From Verrucomicrobiota bacterium (GTDB taxonomy: Bacteria > Verrucomicrobiota > Verrucomicrobiia > Chthoniobacterales > JAFAMB01), in assembly GCA_019233825.1 (NCBI GenBank), contig JAFAMB010000045.1, positions 1 to 35,041 of the forward strand: 35,041 nucleotides of DNA, given 5' to 3'. Below the pieces are notes generated by a model. That model was not told the origin of the DNA and did not search any database. It saw nothing but the letters and a program-made list of their open reading frames with translations. The translations under genes were made by a program, and so were the position numbers. Every line of letters begins with the position of its first letter. Position 1 is the first letter of the stretch. Shown in pieces: positions 16,630 to 24,848 of this stretch.

Positions 16630-18483
16630 TCACCGTACTTTGGGAAAAACCTTTCGCAGGCTCTTGTCATCCAGCATATTGGAGCCTTCCGGCGTTTGCG
16701 TCTCGGCAACATAGAGTGACTCGACCTCTCTTGCGTACTTTTTTAGCAGCTGCCTTCTCTTTAGCTTGAGAGTAGGGGTCAGCTCGCCGCCGGCCAGCGA
16801 CCACTCTTCTTTGAGAAGTACGAATTTCTTGATCTGGGCATACCGCCCTAAACTTTGATTCAACCGTTCGATTTCGGCTCCGATCAGCGCGTTGACTTCA
16901 GGGTGAGCCACCATCTCGCTATTCGAATTCAAGTGAACGCCTCGTTTATCAAAGTGACGTGCGACGACCCTGAATGCGGGCACTACCAGGGCCCCGGGAA
17001 ACTTTCGATTTTCCCCGACCACCATAATTTGGGCGATGTATCTCGATTCCTTCATCTTGTTCTCAACCTGCTGCGGCGCGACGTATTTGCCGCCGGAGGT
17101 TTTGAACATTTCCTTTTTCCGGTCTGTTATTTTCAGGAATTTGCCGTCGAACTCGCCAACATCGCCCGTATGCAGCCAGCCATCCGCATCGATCGTTTCC
17201 GAGGTCAGGTCCGGCCGGTGGTAGTAGCCCATCATGACGTTTGGGCCGCGATATAAAATCTCTCCATCCTCGGCGATTTTGACTTCACCACCAGGAATTA
17301 CCGGACCCACAGTGCCGATTTTATACGATCCCTTCACTGGATAATTCACGGAAATGACTGGGGAAGCCTCCGTTGGTCCGTAGCCTTCATAGACCGGGAT
17401 ACGCGCCGCCCAGAAGACTCTAGCCAGGCGCGGCTGCAGCGCAGCCGAACCCGATATGATCCCCCGAATACGGCCGCCCACCGCTTCTCGCCAACGAGCA
17501 AATACCAGACGATCAGCAACCGCAAATTGCAGACGCTTAGTCCAGCTGATCGGTGCGCCTGGCTCGAATTCTGAGGCCAGGCGGAGCGCCCAAAAGTACA
17601 ACGTCTTCTTCAGCCTCGGCAGCTGGCTTCCTCGAGCGACAATTCTTTCGTAAATTTTTTCGAGAAGCCTCGGTACAGTCGAGAAGATGTTAGGTCGTAC
17701 CTCGCGGAGATCGTCGCCGATGGTATCGAAATTCTGTGCGTAGTAGATAGACGTCCCACAGTAGACATACAGGTTGATAACCGTGCGTTCGTAAATGTGA
17801 CACAAAGGCAGAAACGACAGGGCGCGCTCGCGTGACCCGCTCCGAATTATGGGCGCGCAAGTGACGCAGTTCGCAACTAGATTGGAGTGCGAGAGCATGA
17901 CGCCCTTAGGACTACCGGTCGTTCCGGACGTATAAATCAAGGTCGCGAGATCGTCCGGACTAACCTGCGCCTTGATTTTTTCCAGAACAATTCTGTTGCT
18001 GCGGTCGCTCAGACCATTTTCCCCTGAGGTTTTGATTTGTGTCCATTGCGTGGCCCCGTTAACCGGATCGTACGTGTAAATGTCTCCCAGAGCGGGCAGC
18101 TTCTTCAGTAGCGGCGCTATCAGGTGGTAGAGCCGTTCGCTGGAAACAAAAAGCAGTTTCGCTTCGGAATCGCTGAGGATAAATTCGTATTCTTCGGCGC
18201 TGATATTTGGATAAATGGGCACATGGACAGCGCCGAGGCTCATGACCGCGCCGTCAATAAAATTCCATTCCACGCGGTTGGTCTCAGTCACGTTGGCCAC
18301 CCGATCACCTTTGCGAACGCCCAGGGTGTGCAAACCCCAGGAGACTGCGGCAACGATTTCAAGCGATTCCGCCGTTGAATACGTCTTCCATTGGGAACCA
18401 ACCTTTTGGGCAAATGCGTCGGGCTGGGGAAAGTGCTCCAGTTGGTGCTGAAGCAGATCAAAAACTCGTTGAGGTGTCGGCAT
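16630..18483 (-). CDS. fadD: Long-chain fatty acid-CoA ligase (FadD-like)
   Basis: 617 aa AMP-forming ligase that activates fatty acids to acyl-CoA with ATP. ATG 18483 is used here. A TTG two codons upstream (18489) has a better-spaced GGAG and is a real alternative. Motifs are LIYTSGTTGSPKGVMLSH (phosphate-binding), YGPTEASPV (adenine), GWLHTGDVGEFD, and DRKKEMFKTSGGKYVAPQQVE. It resembles the FAA1/FadD15 subgroup in length. It heads the beta-oxidation operon and is divergent from fadL, so import and activation are encoded back to back. Regulation of both from the shared 250-nt spacer is likely but no clear FadR- or PsrA-type site is seen. Confidence 0.92.
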   Translation of the reverse strand: MPTPQRVFDLLQHQLEHFPQPDAFAQKVGSQWKTYSTAESLEIVAAVSWGLHTLGVRKGDRVANVTETNRVEWNFIDGAVMSLGAVHVPIYPNISAEEYEFILSDSEAKLLFVSSERLYHLIAPLLKKLPALGDIYTYDPVNGATQWTQIKTSGENGLSDRSNRIVLEKIKAQVSPDDLATLIYTSGTTGSPKGVMLSHSNLVANCVTCAPIIRSGSRERALSFLPLCHIYERTVINLYVYCGTSIYYAQNFDTIGDDLREVRPNIFSTVPRLLEKIYERIVARGSQLPRLKKTLYFWALRLASEFEPGAPISWTKRLQFAVADRLVFARWREAVGGRIRGIISGSAALQPRLARVFWAARIPVYEGYGPTEASPVISVNYPVKGSYKIGTVGPVIPGGEVKIAEDGEILYRGPNVMMGYYHRPDLTSETIDADGWLHTGDVGEFDGKFLKITDRKKEMFKTSGGKYVAPQQVENKMKESRYIAQIMVVGENRKFPGALVVPAFRVVARHFDKRGVHLNSNSEMVAHPEVNALIGAEIERLNQSLGRYAQIKKFVLLKEEWSLAGGELTPTLKLKRRQLLKKYAREVESLYVAETQTPEGSNMLDDKSLRKVFPKVR

Positions 18484-18734
18484 GATCAATTCTGCTCCCG
18501 AACAGCGAGGTCATCGAATCTAGCGCGCACAGATCCGCGGAAGTGAATCTGTGCAGCGCTTCGGCCACATTCCAGTCTGAACTTGTCATTTTCAAGAGGT
18601 TTTAGGATTGAGTTCTATTTCCCAGAGAGGTAGCATTTACTAACAAACTCATAAACGGGTTTTGTCCGAGTAATAAGCCAGTCTTTGGCGATCCCCCAGA
18701 CGACTCGTTTTCAATCCAAAAACCTCACCGTCAT
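18484..18734. promoter_or_regulatory. Divergent fadD/fadL promoter region
   Basis: 251 nt between divergent starts must carry promoters for both directions. It is more AT-rich towards fadL (TTTACTAACAAACTCATAAA). An imperfect dyad ACAAAC...GGTTTTGT lies there (about 18640-18664), too weak to call an operator. No -35/-10 pair stands out. Confidence 0.4.
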
Positions 18735-20327
18735 ATGCTGAACGGTAAACAACAACTCAATCGGTTTCTCAGAGGCGGCATTGTGATTGCAGCGGTTACT
18801 TTTTCCGCATTCAATTCTTACCCCTCGAAAGGAGGTAGTTTCGCCATCAACGAGCAGAGCGTGGGCGGCCTGGGCGTGGCCTATGCCGGCGGCGCTGCTC
18901 AGGCGGCGGATGCGTCCACTATCTTTTTTAATCCGGCAGGTATAGCCCTGCTGAAGCAGAGTGAATTCCAACTCGGCGCTCAAGCTATTTTGCCCTCCGC
19001 CACATTTTCCAACCAGGGGTCGCGTTATAATCTGCCAAATACGGCCGTTAATGGATTACCCCTGAGCGGTGGGAATGATGGGGACGGCGGGGTTGATCAT
19101 GTTTTACCCAATCTTTATCTGTCCCTGCCGGTATTGCATAGTCCGCAGTACGGAGACTTGGCCGTTGGCATTGGTCTGAGCGTTCCCTTTGGGTTGGAGA
19201 CGGACTATAGCCCCGGCTGGGTCGGGCGTTATATTTCTTTGCGAACGAAGCTCACCACCTTCGACATCCAGCCGACCATCGCTTACCGCTTGTTCGACCG
19301 GATCTCGGTTGGAGGAAGCCTGGATATTCAGTATGCCTCTGCTCGACTTTCCCAGGCCATCGACTTCGGCTTGGCTGGGGCTCAGGCCCTCGCGCCGTTT
19401 GAACAGGCATTGCCTGCCTTACTGGCCGCTCGCGGAGTTCCCGGCCCAGCCATCCCAGCCATCGTAAGTGCGACCCAACAGGCCTACAATAATGCGGGAT
19501 TTGTCCCAGGTGGCCGCGATGGCATATTCGAAGTCAACGGTAATGACTGGAGCGTCGGGTTTACCCTCGGAGCGATTTTCGAATATTGGAAGGGCGATGA
19601 AAATTCCTTCTTTCAGGACGGCCGGTTCGGGGTGAGCTACCGGTCCGGAATCACCCACACCATAAAAGGGACCGGAAGCTTCCGCGATGTACCGACCATC
19701 GTAGCCCCCGGAGCTCCGGTTCAATTTCCTGAGCCAAACGCATTTCAGGATGTCTTCTTCACACAGGGTGCGACTGCGCAGTTGAACCTCCCGGAGATCT
19801 ACCATTTCAGTCTTTATCAGCGATTTGCACGTCAATTTGCCCTGATGGGCGACATCGCATGGCAGCGCTGGAGCAGGTTGCAAAGCGTCCCGATCGTTTT
19901 CAAAAATCCTGGTACCCCGTCGAACGTACTCCCATTGGACTACCAGGACTCACTCAGGTACGCGGCTGGTTTTGAATGGTATGCTACCAGGAATTTAACC
20001 CTGCGGCTCGGTTTCGCTTACGATGAGACCCCGATTCGAAGCGCCAATTTTCGAACTCCGCGAATTCCGGACGCCAACCGATATTTCCTGGCGGCGGGTC
20101 TCCGATGGTCACCGCTAAGCTTCATGGATATTGATGTCGGATACGCGCATCTATTTGTTGTGGATCCGATCGTAAACGTTACCGATGACGAGGGACATAA
20201 CCTCCGGGGTAGATTTGACGCCGCTATCGACATCGTGAGTGCAGCCGTCACGTTTCGATGGGGCGGTCCTAGAGAAGCGCCTTCGCCGGTGCCCTCAGGC
20301 AAAGAGCCCATCGGTTATCAAAAGTAG
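18735..20327 (+). CDS. fadL: FadL/OmpP1/TodX-family outer-membrane fatty acid transporter
   Basis: 530 aa beta-barrel that lets long-chain fatty acids or other hydrophobic molecules cross the outer membrane. The N-terminus carries a signal segment (about 1-35), followed by the family hallmark SFAINEQSVGGLGVAYAGGAA...FFNPAG, the plug domain with its NPA motif. Later strands show alternating aromatic/polar residues (LPNLYLSLPV, YAAGFEWYATRNLTLRLGF, GYAHLF), and the barrel ends VSAAVTFRWGG. A short proline-rich tail follows. At 530 aa it is somewhat longer than E. coli FadL, with an Ala-rich insertion around 215-260. Location opposite fadD supports fatty acid rather than aromatic hydrocarbon uptake. 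The TAG stop is inside a GTAGC hairpin repeat head. Confidence 0.92.
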   Translation: MLNGKQQLNRFLRGGIVIAAVTFSAFNSYPSKGGSFAINEQSVGGLGVAYAGGAAQAADASTIFFNPAGIALLKQSEFQLGAQAILPSATFSNQGSRYNLPNTAVNGLPLSGGNDGDGGVDHVLPNLYLSLPVLHSPQYGDLAVGIGLSVPFGLETDYSPGWVGRYISLRTKLTTFDIQPTIAYRLFDRISVGGSLDIQYASARLSQAIDFGLAGAQALAPFEQALPALLAARGVPGPAIPAIVSATQQAYNNAGFVPGGRDGIFEVNGNDWSVGFTLGAIFEYWKGDENSFFQDGRFGVSYRSGITHTIKGTGSFRDVPTIVAPGAPVQFPEPNAFQDVFFTQGATAQLNLPEIYHFSLYQRFARQFALMGDIAWQRWSRLQSVPIVFKNPGTPSNVLPLDYQDSLRYAAGFEWYATRNLTLRLGFAYDETPIRSANFRTPRIPDANRYFLAAGLRWSPLSFMDIDVGYAHLFVVDPIVNVTDDEGHNLRGRFDAAIDIVSAAVTFRWGGPREAPSPVPSGKEPIGYQK

Positions 20328-20405
20328 CATTAGGCTTCCAGCCTGTAATCACGTCGCCCAGGCGCCGCCCCCGACAGGCAGGATGCCATGCTACCTTGGC
20401 CTACC
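20324..20405. repeat. Hairpin repeats between convergent fadL and pstA
   Basis: GTAGCATT plus AGGCT-TCC-AGCCT (20324-20344) starts with the fadL stop codon. GGCA-GGA-TGCC then ATGCTACC (20377-20395) is followed by another CTACC (20401-20405) containing the pstA stop on the minus strand. The two units are in opposite orientation. Confidence 0.8.
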
Positions 20406-21294
20406 GCTTCGGTCGGCTGAACACGAGCTGTGCCGTGATGTTTGTGAGTGTAACCAGGGCCACCAGGACTAAAGATGCGGTCCAGGCCATTTGAATCTGG
20501 TAATCGTACGGAAGCGTTGAAAAATTGTATATAAGGACCGACAGCGAACCGGTCGGTTCCATGAGAGATTTCAGCCAGTATTGGTTGAACGCAGCTGTGA
20601 ACAGCACCGGCGCGGTTTCGCCCGCAGCACGCGCCACCGCAAGCATGATCCCGGTCATGATGGCCGGTAGAGCTTCCGGTAGCACGACTCGAAAAATGGT
20701 TTGGAAGTTTGTCGCCCCGAGTCCGTACGAGGCTTCTCGCAACGCCTTGGGAACCCCGAGCAGCGCTTGTTCGGTTGTCAGGAGGATTGTCGGAAGCGTG
20801 AGCACCGCCAAAGCCACGCCCCCGGCGATCGCTGAAGCTGTCCCTGTCGAAAGAACGACAACGGAAAATGCGAATACGCCACAAATGATCGACGGGATTC
20901 CCGTTAAAAGCTTGGCAACGAAGCGGACCGCGTTAGAAAGACGTGCCTTCGGGCTATACTCGTTGATGTAGATTGCTGAGAGAACGCCGAGCGGTGTCGA
21001 AAAGAGCAGCGCGATAAACACCATCACCGCAGTTCCCTGAATCGCATTGCCGAAGCCTCCTCCCGTCAAACCAGGCGCGGGCGGCAACTGGGTGAAAACG
21101 GACGGCTTCAATAGCGGAATGCCCTTCTGCAACACCAAATAAACGATTGAAAACAACGGAATGAGCGTCAGAAACGAAAGCGAAATGCAAAGAAACGTCC
21201 AGAAGTTGTTCCTCAGCATTCTGGCTTTCGAACGAGGGTCGGTTGCTCTGAGAATACCAGTGGCAAATCCGATCGCGAAGGTTGCCGTTGTCAT
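20401..21294 (-). CDS. pstA: Phosphate ABC transporter permease PstA
   Basis: 297 aa inner-membrane permease with about six hydrophobic helices, one of the two channel subunits of the PstSCAB high-affinity phosphate importer. Family signatures are STPLGVLSAIYINEYSPKAR, FVAKLLTGIPSIICGVFAF, and the EAA-like loop ALREASYGLGATNFQTIFRVVLPEALPAI followed by ARAAGETAPVLFTAAFN. ATG 21294 begins 4 nt after the pstC stop, indicating coupling. An in-frame Met at residue 26 is a possible shorter start. pstB, normally the next gene, is absent; fadL converges immediately after. Confidence 0.93.
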   Translation of the reverse strand: MTTATFAIGFATGILRATDPRSKARMLRNNFWTFLCISLSFLTLIPLFSIVYLVLQKGIPLLKPSVFTQLPPAPGLTGGGFGNAIQGTAVMVFIALLFSTPLGVLSAIYINEYSPKARLSNAVRFVAKLLTGIPSIICGVFAFSVVVLSTGTASAIAGGVALAVLTLPTILLTTEQALLGVPKALREASYGLGATNFQTIFRVVLPEALPAIMTGIMLAVARAAGETAPVLFTAAFNQYWLKSLMEPTGSLSVLIYNFSTLPYDYQIQMAWTASLVLVALVTLTNITAQLVFSRPKR

Positions 21295-21298
21295 AGCG

Positions 21299-22258
21299 TC
21301 AGCGAATTCCAGCGGTGGCTTTTTCGGCGCGGCGTAGGACAGCCTCGCCAGTCATGTTTACGAATAAAGTCAGCAGAACGAGAGCCAGCGCAGCGTACAT
21401 GAGTGCGCTGATCTGGAGTCCTTGCGCTTCGCCGAATTGGTTGGCAAGAAGTCCCGCGAGCGTCCCCGCGGGCGAAAGTAGAGACCAACTCAAGCGGGAA
21501 CTGTTTCCGATCAACATAGCTACAGCCATCGTTTCGCCCATCGCGCGGCCGAAGGCCAGAATGGTAGCCGCAACAATTCCAGGTGCGGCCGTCGGCAGGA
21601 GTACGCGAAAGATTGTCTCCCATCGGGTGGCCCCGATGGCGTAGGAGCCTTCGCGCAGGGTGTGCGGGACCACGACCAGAGCGGTCCGCGAAATGGCTGT
21701 AATCGTCGGCAGAACCATGAGCGCCAGGACCAGACTGGCGGTCAACATGCTATTACCAGTGGCTGGTCCGCTGAACAGCGGAATAAAGCCGAGGTATTCG
21801 GAGAGGTATCCACCAAACTGCTGCACGATGGGGATTACCACTGCGATACCCCAGAGTCCGTAGACCACGCTCGGGATCGCTGCTAACAGCTCGACTACAA
21901 ATCTGATCACCTGCCGGATAGCCAAAGGCAGAAAATTTTCGCTCAGAAAGAGGGCGATGAAGATCCCGAGAGGTAACGCAATAATAAGGGCGATCAGCGA
22001 ACTGACGGCCGTCCCGATGACAAACGGCATGGCACCGTACCGGTCCCTGTTGACATCCCAGATCGTGCTTGTGAAGAAGCCCAGACCCGTTTTCTGGATC
22101 GCCGGCCATGCCGGCGTAACGATGCTCTCCAGGATCCAGAGCAAGCTCAAAACCGCAACTGCTGAGGCCAGCCAGGTCAGCACCAGGAAGAGGTCGACCC
22201 TGCGGCGGCTGCCGGTAATCTTCATACCGTCCGGTTTCGTTGTTTCGTTATCTGACAT
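21299..22258 (-). CDS. pstC: Phosphate ABC transporter permease PstC
   Basis: 319 aa from ATG 22258 (MSDNETTKPDGMK), which has GGGAGA 8 nt upstream; the ORF track's 63 extra codons are repeat DNA. Partner permease of PstA. It has a cytoplasmic N-terminus of about 25 residues, then transmembrane segments (LFLVLTWLASAVAVLSLLWI and others), YGLWGIAVVIPI, and the EAA loop LREGSYAIGATRWETIFRVLLPTAAPGIVAA, ending FGRAMGETMAVAML. These match PstC. It is separated from pstS by 242 nt filled with strong hairpins, unusual within a pst operon and a possible point of differential expression. Confidence 0.93.
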   Translation of the reverse strand: MSDNETTKPDGMKITGSRRRVDLFLVLTWLASAVAVLSLLWILESIVTPAWPAIQKTGLGFFTSTIWDVNRDRYGAMPFVIGTAVSSLIALIIALPLGIFIALFLSENFLPLAIRQVIRFVVELLAAIPSVVYGLWGIAVVIPIVQQFGGYLSEYLGFIPLFSGPATGNSMLTASLVLALMVLPTITAISRTALVVVPHTLREGSYAIGATRWETIFRVLLPTAAPGIVAATILAFGRAMGETMAVAMLIGNSSRLSWSLLSPAGTLAGLLANQFGEAQGLQISALMYAALALVLLTLFVNMTGEAVLRRAEKATAGIR

Positions 22259-22279
22259 AACTTTGTTCTCCCGTGTTGC

Positions 22280-22495
22280 TTGTGAAGGGGTTTGGACATT
22301 GCTTGCCTTGGAGGGGCGTCGCTTGCAACAGACTTTGGAGGGGCGTTGCTTGCCACGCCCGTGGTCACGCTCCGGCGTGACCGGGTTGGCATGACCCCCA
22401 AGGCCGGTAGGGTCACGCTCCCGCGTGACCAGGGGCGTTGCTTGCAACGCCCGGGAAGCTGCAAGCAGCTCCCCTCCAACTACCGCTGTTTCTTA
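22280..22495. repeat. Array of strong hairpins between pstS and pstC
   Basis: Several near-perfect stems in a row: GGGCGT/ACGCCC (about 22341-22360), GGTCACGC-TCCG-GCGTGACC (22363-22382), GGTCACGC-TCCC-GCGTGACC behind GGTAG (22411-22430), GGGCGTTGC-TT-GCAACGCCC (22433-22452) and GGGAAGCTGC-AA-GCAGCTCCCC (22453-22474). Two of them are the TCC-loop/GGTAG family; the others have TTG-type loops and a GGAGGGG flank. Transcripts from pstS to pstC must pass through all of them. Confidence 0.85.
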
Positions 22496-22500
22496 CGCGC

Positions 22501-23520
22501 CTACTGCACTGTCTTAAGTCCTTCCATACTTTTGTCGACGATTTCCTTCGGCAAGGGAATGTAGCCAAGTTCTTCGGAAAACTTTTGTCCGTCAGTCAGC
22601 CCAAAATTGACAAACTTCTTCACAGCTTCGCCAATCTGAGAGTTGTCATATTTCTTGTAAAGCAGGAGCCACGTGTAAGTGGCAATCGGGTAGCAATCTT
22701 TGCCATCCGGATCAGAAGGCCAGCCGCGCAGTAGATTGGGTGGAAATTGGGTTGTCGCCAGGGTTGCCAGACCAGAATCGGTTGTTGCCGAGACAAATTC
22801 CCCGGCTTTGTTCTGCAGCGCCGCGAACGTAAGTTTGTTGTTCTTCGCGTATCCGTACTCGACGTAGCCGATCGCTCCTCGGTTCTGCTTGATCAGGGCG
22901 GTAACGCCATCATTGCCTTTGCCGCCAACCCCGACTGGCCAAGTCGCGCTCGTACCAAAGCCGACCTTGTCATTGAATTCCGGGCTGATCGCGCTCAGAT
23001 GTTTCGTAAAAACGAAATTCGTTCCGCTACCATCGGAACGCTCGCATGGTATAATCGGAATATCCGGAAGCTTGACCCCTTCGTTTGTCTTTGCGATTGC
23101 GGGGTCGCTCCACTTGGTGACTTTGCCCAAAAAAATGCCGGCATAGGCTTCTCTTGAGAGCTTAAGGTTATCCACTCCTGGCAGGTTGTACGCCAGCACA
23201 ACGCTGCCGGCCGTTGCTGGAATCAGAACAACGCCCTGTTTTACAGCGGCGATTTCCTTGTCCGTCATTGCTGCATCACTCGCTCCAAAGGAGACCAGGT
23301 TCTGAGTAAATTGTTTGATGCCGGCGCCACTGCCAATCCCTTGATAGTTAATCTGCACGTCCGGATTGTTCTTTGTATACTCTGCGATCCAGCGCTGATA
23401 AAGCGGCGCGGGGAAGGTTGCTCCTGCACCCTGTAACTGCGTAGCTGCAGAGGCCGACCAGGACAAAAGCTGGGTAACCAGGGTGCTGAAGAGTAGAAAC
23501 GACACTTTGGATGTTTTCAT
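22501..23520 (-). CDS. pstS: Phosphate-binding periplasmic protein PstS
   Basis: 339 aa from ATG 23520, with a GGAGGAGGAA ribosome site about 10 nt upstream; the upstream 17 codons in the ORF track are leader. Periplasmic receptor that delivers phosphate to PstCA. A Sec signal peptide ends near SASA-ATQ; there is no lipobox Cys. Phosphate-site motifs are GAGATFPAPLYQRW, YQGIGSGAGIKQF and FGASDAAMTD, with ERSDGSGTNFVFTKHL further on, all typical of PstS. A Pho-box-like site lies 58 nt upstream, so induction by phosphate starvation through PhoB is expected. A truncated paralogue lies 750 nt further upstream. Confidence 0.95.
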   Translation of the reverse strand: MKTSKVSFLLFSTLVTQLLSWSASAATQLQGAGATFPAPLYQRWIAEYTKNNPDVQINYQGIGSGAGIKQFTQNLVSFGASDAAMTDKEIAAVKQGVVLIPATAGSVVLAYNLPGVDNLKLSREAYAGIFLGKVTKWSDPAIAKTNEGVKLPDIPIIPCERSDGSGTNFVFTKHLSAISPEFNDKVGFGTSATWPVGVGGKGNDGVTALIKQNRGAIGYVEYGYAKNNKLTFAALQNKAGEFVSATTDSGLATLATTQFPPNLLRGWPSDPDGKDCYPIATYTWLLLYKKYDNSQIGEAVKKFVNFGLTDGQKFSEELGYIPLPKEIVDKSMEGLKTVQ

Positions 23521-23577
23521 GGGAGTAGCTTTCCTCCTCCACTCCGCAAAATCCTTCCGCTCGGCAATCATTCATTT

Positions 23578-23595
23578 GTTACAATCACGTGACGG
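23578..23595 (-). promoter_or_regulatory. Pho-box-like site upstream of pstS
   Basis: On the minus strand CCGTCAC-GTGA-TTGTAAC fits two 7-nt PhoB half-sites separated by 4 nt (consensus CTGTCAT-N4-CTGTCAT). The closely similar site in front of the broken pstS copy supports selection on it. Confidence 0.65.
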
Positions 23596-23605
23596 TTAAG
23601 AGTAA

Positions 23606-23625
23606 GCGAAGCGTCCACGCTTTGC
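23606..23625 (-). repeat. Hairpin repeat, TCC-loop family
   Basis: GCGAAGCG-TCCA-CGCTTTGC is an 8-bp stem with one wobble, preceded by GAGTAA. It is the same design as 29838-29857, with the innermost stem pair swapped (G-C for C-G). Confidence 0.75.
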
Positions 23626-23637
23626 CTTGCTGTACAG

Positions 23638-23730
23638 CCTTTCTTGATGGCCCATTTCCGGGGCCGGTAGTCTTAACCAGTGCCAGCCGCGATGGCGCTC
23701 ATCTATCCCAGTTCGTGCGCCGTCGAACCT
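23638..23730 (+). pseudogene. Fragment of a lysophospholipid acyltransferase gene
   Basis: Reading + strand gives FLDGPFPGPVVLTSASRDG then AHLSQFVRR, in frame. The intact acyltransferase at 25349 has FLRGRCPGPVV and, about 30 residues later, LTSASRDGAYLSEFVR. The fragment therefore joins two parts of the same protein across an internal deletion and then loses similarity. Both nucleotide and peptide similarity are visible by eye. No start or complete domain remains. Confidence 0.65.
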
Positions 23731-24124
23731 GGTGTAAAGCGTAAAACCCGCGCCACCAGGGTCTTGGAAATGCAGGCTACCCGCGTAGCAGCGACGCCGG
23801 TTGTCCGAATGCCGGGCACTGAGTCCTATGGCGCCCGGACAAACAGATTCTTGCACTCGGCGGCCAGCCATTTCAGGAATCGAAGCGATCCTGGGCCCGG
23901 AATAAATCTGGGCAGAAACAAGCACGAGTCGAAATTGTGGAGACCGTCAGTTCCGGTTGCGACCCGTCAGATGATTCATGGCCCATTGGCGCATCGGCCA
24001 ACAGGGTTCCGCGAGCCCGCGCGTGCTTTCCCAGATCTAGCGAGGCGGCGCCTCAGACCGGCGAGGCGTATCCGGCAGTTCGATCGCGATGGGTGTAGAA
24101 CAGCGGGGTTCAGCCGCCTCGCTG
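23731..24124. other. Unassigned decayed DNA
   Basis: Between the acyltransferase fragment and the 18-bp inverted repeat. Open frames exist on both strands (23680-24135 +, 23596-23925 -), but they do not show consistent protein-like composition or any motif I recognise. Probably eroded remains of a duplicated segment; no function assigned. Confidence 0.5.
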
Positions 24125-24221
24125 AGAATCCTTGAAAGGCAAGACCGACGCGAAGTCAACGGAGAGACGCCGGAATAAAACTTTGACCTGTCTGCAACAT
24201 CTTTTGCCTTTCAAGGATTCT
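24125..24221. repeat. 97-bp element bounded by 18-bp perfect inverted repeats
   Basis: AGAATCCTTGAAAGGCAA (24125-24142) and its exact reverse complement (24204-24221) enclose 61 nt. The element abuts the truncated end of the second pstS copy. One arm also occurs at 89-107 (CTGAGAATCCTTGAAAGGC shared over 19 nt), so the sequence is dispersed. It resembles a miniature non-autonomous element; no target-site duplication is obvious. Confidence 0.7.
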
Positions 24222-24270
24222 AGTCCTGCAGGAACCAAGGGGCAGGTCGAAGAAGAGACCGAAAGCTTTG

Positions 24271-24671
24271 ATTTTGCCTAGAAAAATTCCGAGGTAGGCT
24301 TCCCTCGAGAGCTTGAGGTTTTCCACTCCTGGCAGGTTGTACGCGAGCACAACGCTGCCAGCCGTTGCTGGAATCAGCACAACGCCCTGCTTGACCGCGG
24401 CTATTTCTTTATCCGTCATCGCCGCATCACTTGCTCCAAAGGAGACCAGGTTCCGAGTAAATTGTTTGATCCCGGCGCCGCTCCCGATTCCTTGGTAGTT
24501 AATCTGCACGTCCGGATTGGTCTTTGTATACTCGGCGATCCAGCGCTGATAAAGCGGAGCGGGGAAGGTTGCGCCTGCTCCCTTTAACTGGGTAGCCGCA
24601 AAGGCTGACCAGGAAAAAAACTGAGTAACTAAGGCGCCCAGAAAGAGGAATGACGCTTTGCGAGTTTTCAT
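24271..24671 (-). pseudogene. pstS: Truncated second pstS (phosphate-binding protein)
   Basis: From ATG 24671 (MKTRKASFLFLGALVTQ) about 134 residues are nearly identical to the intact pstS, including the signal peptide, GAGATFPAPLYQRW, YQGIGSGAGIKQF and FGASDAAMTD. Similarity stops after REAYLGIFLGK at about 24271, where the intact copy continues VTKWSDPAIAKTNEG. The open frame runs on to 24156 through unrelated sequence and the inverted-repeat element (ending MLQTGQSFIPASLR), so the translated product would be 171 aa with a foreign tail. More than half of the binding protein is missing, so it cannot be a functional PstS. Ribosome site and Pho-box-like site are preserved, so it may still be expressed. 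Confidence 0.9.
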
Positions 24672-24730
24672 AAGGCAGTGGCTTCCTTCCTCCACTGCGA
24701 AAAATCCGTTGGTTCGGCAACCTTTCAATC

Positions 24731-24748
24731 GTTACAATCCCGTGACAG
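24731..24748 (-). promoter_or_regulatory. Pho-box-like site upstream of truncated pstS
   Basis: On the minus strand CTGTCAC-GGGA-TTGTAAC gives two 7-nt half-sites with a 4-nt spacer, a better match to the PhoB consensus than the site before the intact gene. It lies 60 nt from the ATG, nearly the same distance as in the other copy. Confidence 0.65.
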
Positions 24749-24848
24749 CCAGGACCGTTATTTCCTGGTTGAGGAACCCGGACACCGGTAAAGCTGGTTG
24801 CCGATTCCGTTCCCGGCGATTTTTCTTTCTGCCGGCACCTGCATTATA

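Noticed and set aside
18640-18664. FadR- or PsrA-type operator between fadD and fadL
   Set aside because: Only about five bases pair in each half (ACAAA/TTTGT); too weak to distinguish from chance.
23680-24135. 151-aa ORF between the pstS copies
   Set aside because: Its first residues are the wrong frame of the acyltransferase fragment and the rest shows no family signal; treated as decayed DNA.
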